Source: Paralvinella palmiformis
Lineage: Eukaryota; Annelida; Polychaeta; Terebellida; Alvinellidae
Direction: 5' to 3'
Length of the DNA: 64,000 nt
Assembly (NCBI GenBank): GCA_025642065.1
Contig: JAODUP010000012.1
Location: 2,411,001 to 2,475,000, forward strand
In this document: positions 62,969 through 64,000 of the stretch, one piece after another
Layout: the number at the start of each line of letters is the position of its first letter
How positions within the stretch are numbered: position 1 is the stretch's first letter
The notes under the pieces: model-generated
Seen by the model: the letters and a program-made list of their open reading frames with translations, nothing else
Databases searched by the model: none
What the model was told of the DNA's origin: nothing
Program-made: the position numbers and the translations under genes

Positions 62969-64000
62969 TATCATACCTTTACATTTTTCTTACACGTATT
63001 TTTAATTTTACCTTTATCAAATAATCGAGTACAAGCGTGTGAACTGGGCCATGTGGTGACTCTTCTTCTGTGCTCACCTTCAAAAGAGTGCCAGGAAAAA
63101 CATCGAGAGACATCTATTTTTAAAATAAGATGTTTTTTAAAATAATTTGTATTTAAAACATGGCTGTAATAATAAGGAGTCGAACAGAACAACTATAATA
63201 TATAACAACAGATTGTGAGAATAAATAAAATATAATATTGATCTATACAAAATCTTTGACGATGATAATATAATACGCAAACTGATGAAACTCTACATCT
63301 ATCTTACACTTTACGGTAGATATTATAATGAAATGAAACGCTAAAGAAAATGCTAAGCCCTCGTATGAAGCTAAACTAGGTGAGGTTTGGGGGGGGGGGG
63401 CTTTATGTTATCAAAAGATGATATCGGTGCAGGTAACAATTATCAGTGAGACAGTGGCTAATGATTATCCCATCGTGTGATAATCGACAACACAATGGTT
63501 CATCGGGTACTGGCAGAAGACGACAATATTCCCACATATAGACATACGTGAGGTCGTCAACACGGGGGTGGGGGGGGGGGGCTGTTGTAGACATAAAAAC
63601 GACAGGTAAAACGTTTTGTTATCTAAAAAAAGCCTTTGTCACGTCAGTTATCCGACACGACGGTCTATTTACGGGCCGCGATGACGAGGTGTCAATGTCA
63701 ACAAATGACAGAGCTATACGACGGGGTTATATCACCTGCCTGTCAGCGATCGATAATCGTGCGCCGCATCTTCTTTAGGTCCGCATTACGACGACCAAGT
63801 AGCCGTTCCAGATCCTAAGATGTTCGGATAATTAGAGACAGTCAGAGAAATCTGATCTGGATCATTCCGGTCGACTCTCGGATCAGCTGTTCTTAATTAA
63901 ACGACGAATAGGGATCATCGCCGACGTAATTAGGACGAGCAGCTACTATCGGTGACAGGTCAAATGTTAGGGTTCTGTAGACAGAGACAGGCAGATAAAC
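62969..64000. other. Non-coding stretch with two G12 runs
   Basis: G12 runs at 63389-63400 and 63570-63581. No gene recognised up to the window end. Confidence 0.4.

Overview
This is a gene-poor stretch of animal nuclear DNA, most likely from a lophotrochozoan and possibly a mollusc. The one unambiguous gene encodes a full-length innexin, a gap-junction family that keeps the YYQWVP signature in invertebrates. The surroundings also fit: tRNA-derived SINEs, a CR1/L2-type LINE, a Mutator-like transposase remnant, and a very high load of (TA)n, (CA)n, (GA)n and poly(G/C) simple repeats. Species cannot be fixed from the sequence. No bacterial operon, CRISPR array, rRNA gene or intact tRNA gene was found.

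Layout. About 1-20 kb is AT-rich and repeat-dominated. It holds a long inverted repeat around a (TA)n core (72-455), several SINE copies, a (TCAC)n array, one plausible exon of a small single-pass membrane protein (4288-4571) followed by a 21-bp minisatellite, and a decayed LINE on the minus strand (7085-9900). That LINE is split by a MULE transposase remnant (7812-8290) and a 15-bp minisatellite. A second, weaker LINE trace lies near 12.5-12.85 kb, and a ~230-bp duplication at 16.7-17.1 kb. From about 20 to 35 kb the text changes: CpG-containing words become common, microsatellites almost disappear, and no gene is recognisable. This looks like a non-coding or regulatory landscape. A GA-rich, CpG-rich block at 34.35-35.42 kb ends in a perfect consensus splice donor and may be a promoter plus an untranslated first exon.

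From 36 to 54 kb come a 28-30-bp minisatellite containing a palindrome (36.18-36.65 kb), a dense microsatellite cluster (37.9-38.95 kb), a 27-bp minisatellite (40.88-41.1 kb), an E-box cluster (42.0-42.1 kb) and SINEs. Two of those SINEs have clear target-site duplications. The innexin coding sequence occupies 55173-56429 on the plus strand as one uninterrupted exon. Downstream (56.4-64 kb) are more microsatellites, a degenerate ~30-bp tandem repeat (58.9-59.25 kb) and two further SINEs.

The innexin is the only gene whose function can be stated: a four-pass channel subunit for gap junctions or hemichannels. The rest is mobile-element debris, tandem repeats and possible regulatory DNA. I did not find a convincing new multi-gene system. 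The more interesting leads are the nested LINE/MULE structure, the SINE families and their tails, the large excess of poly(G/C) runs, and a repeated E-box-plus-GATATC word in the CpG-rich half.
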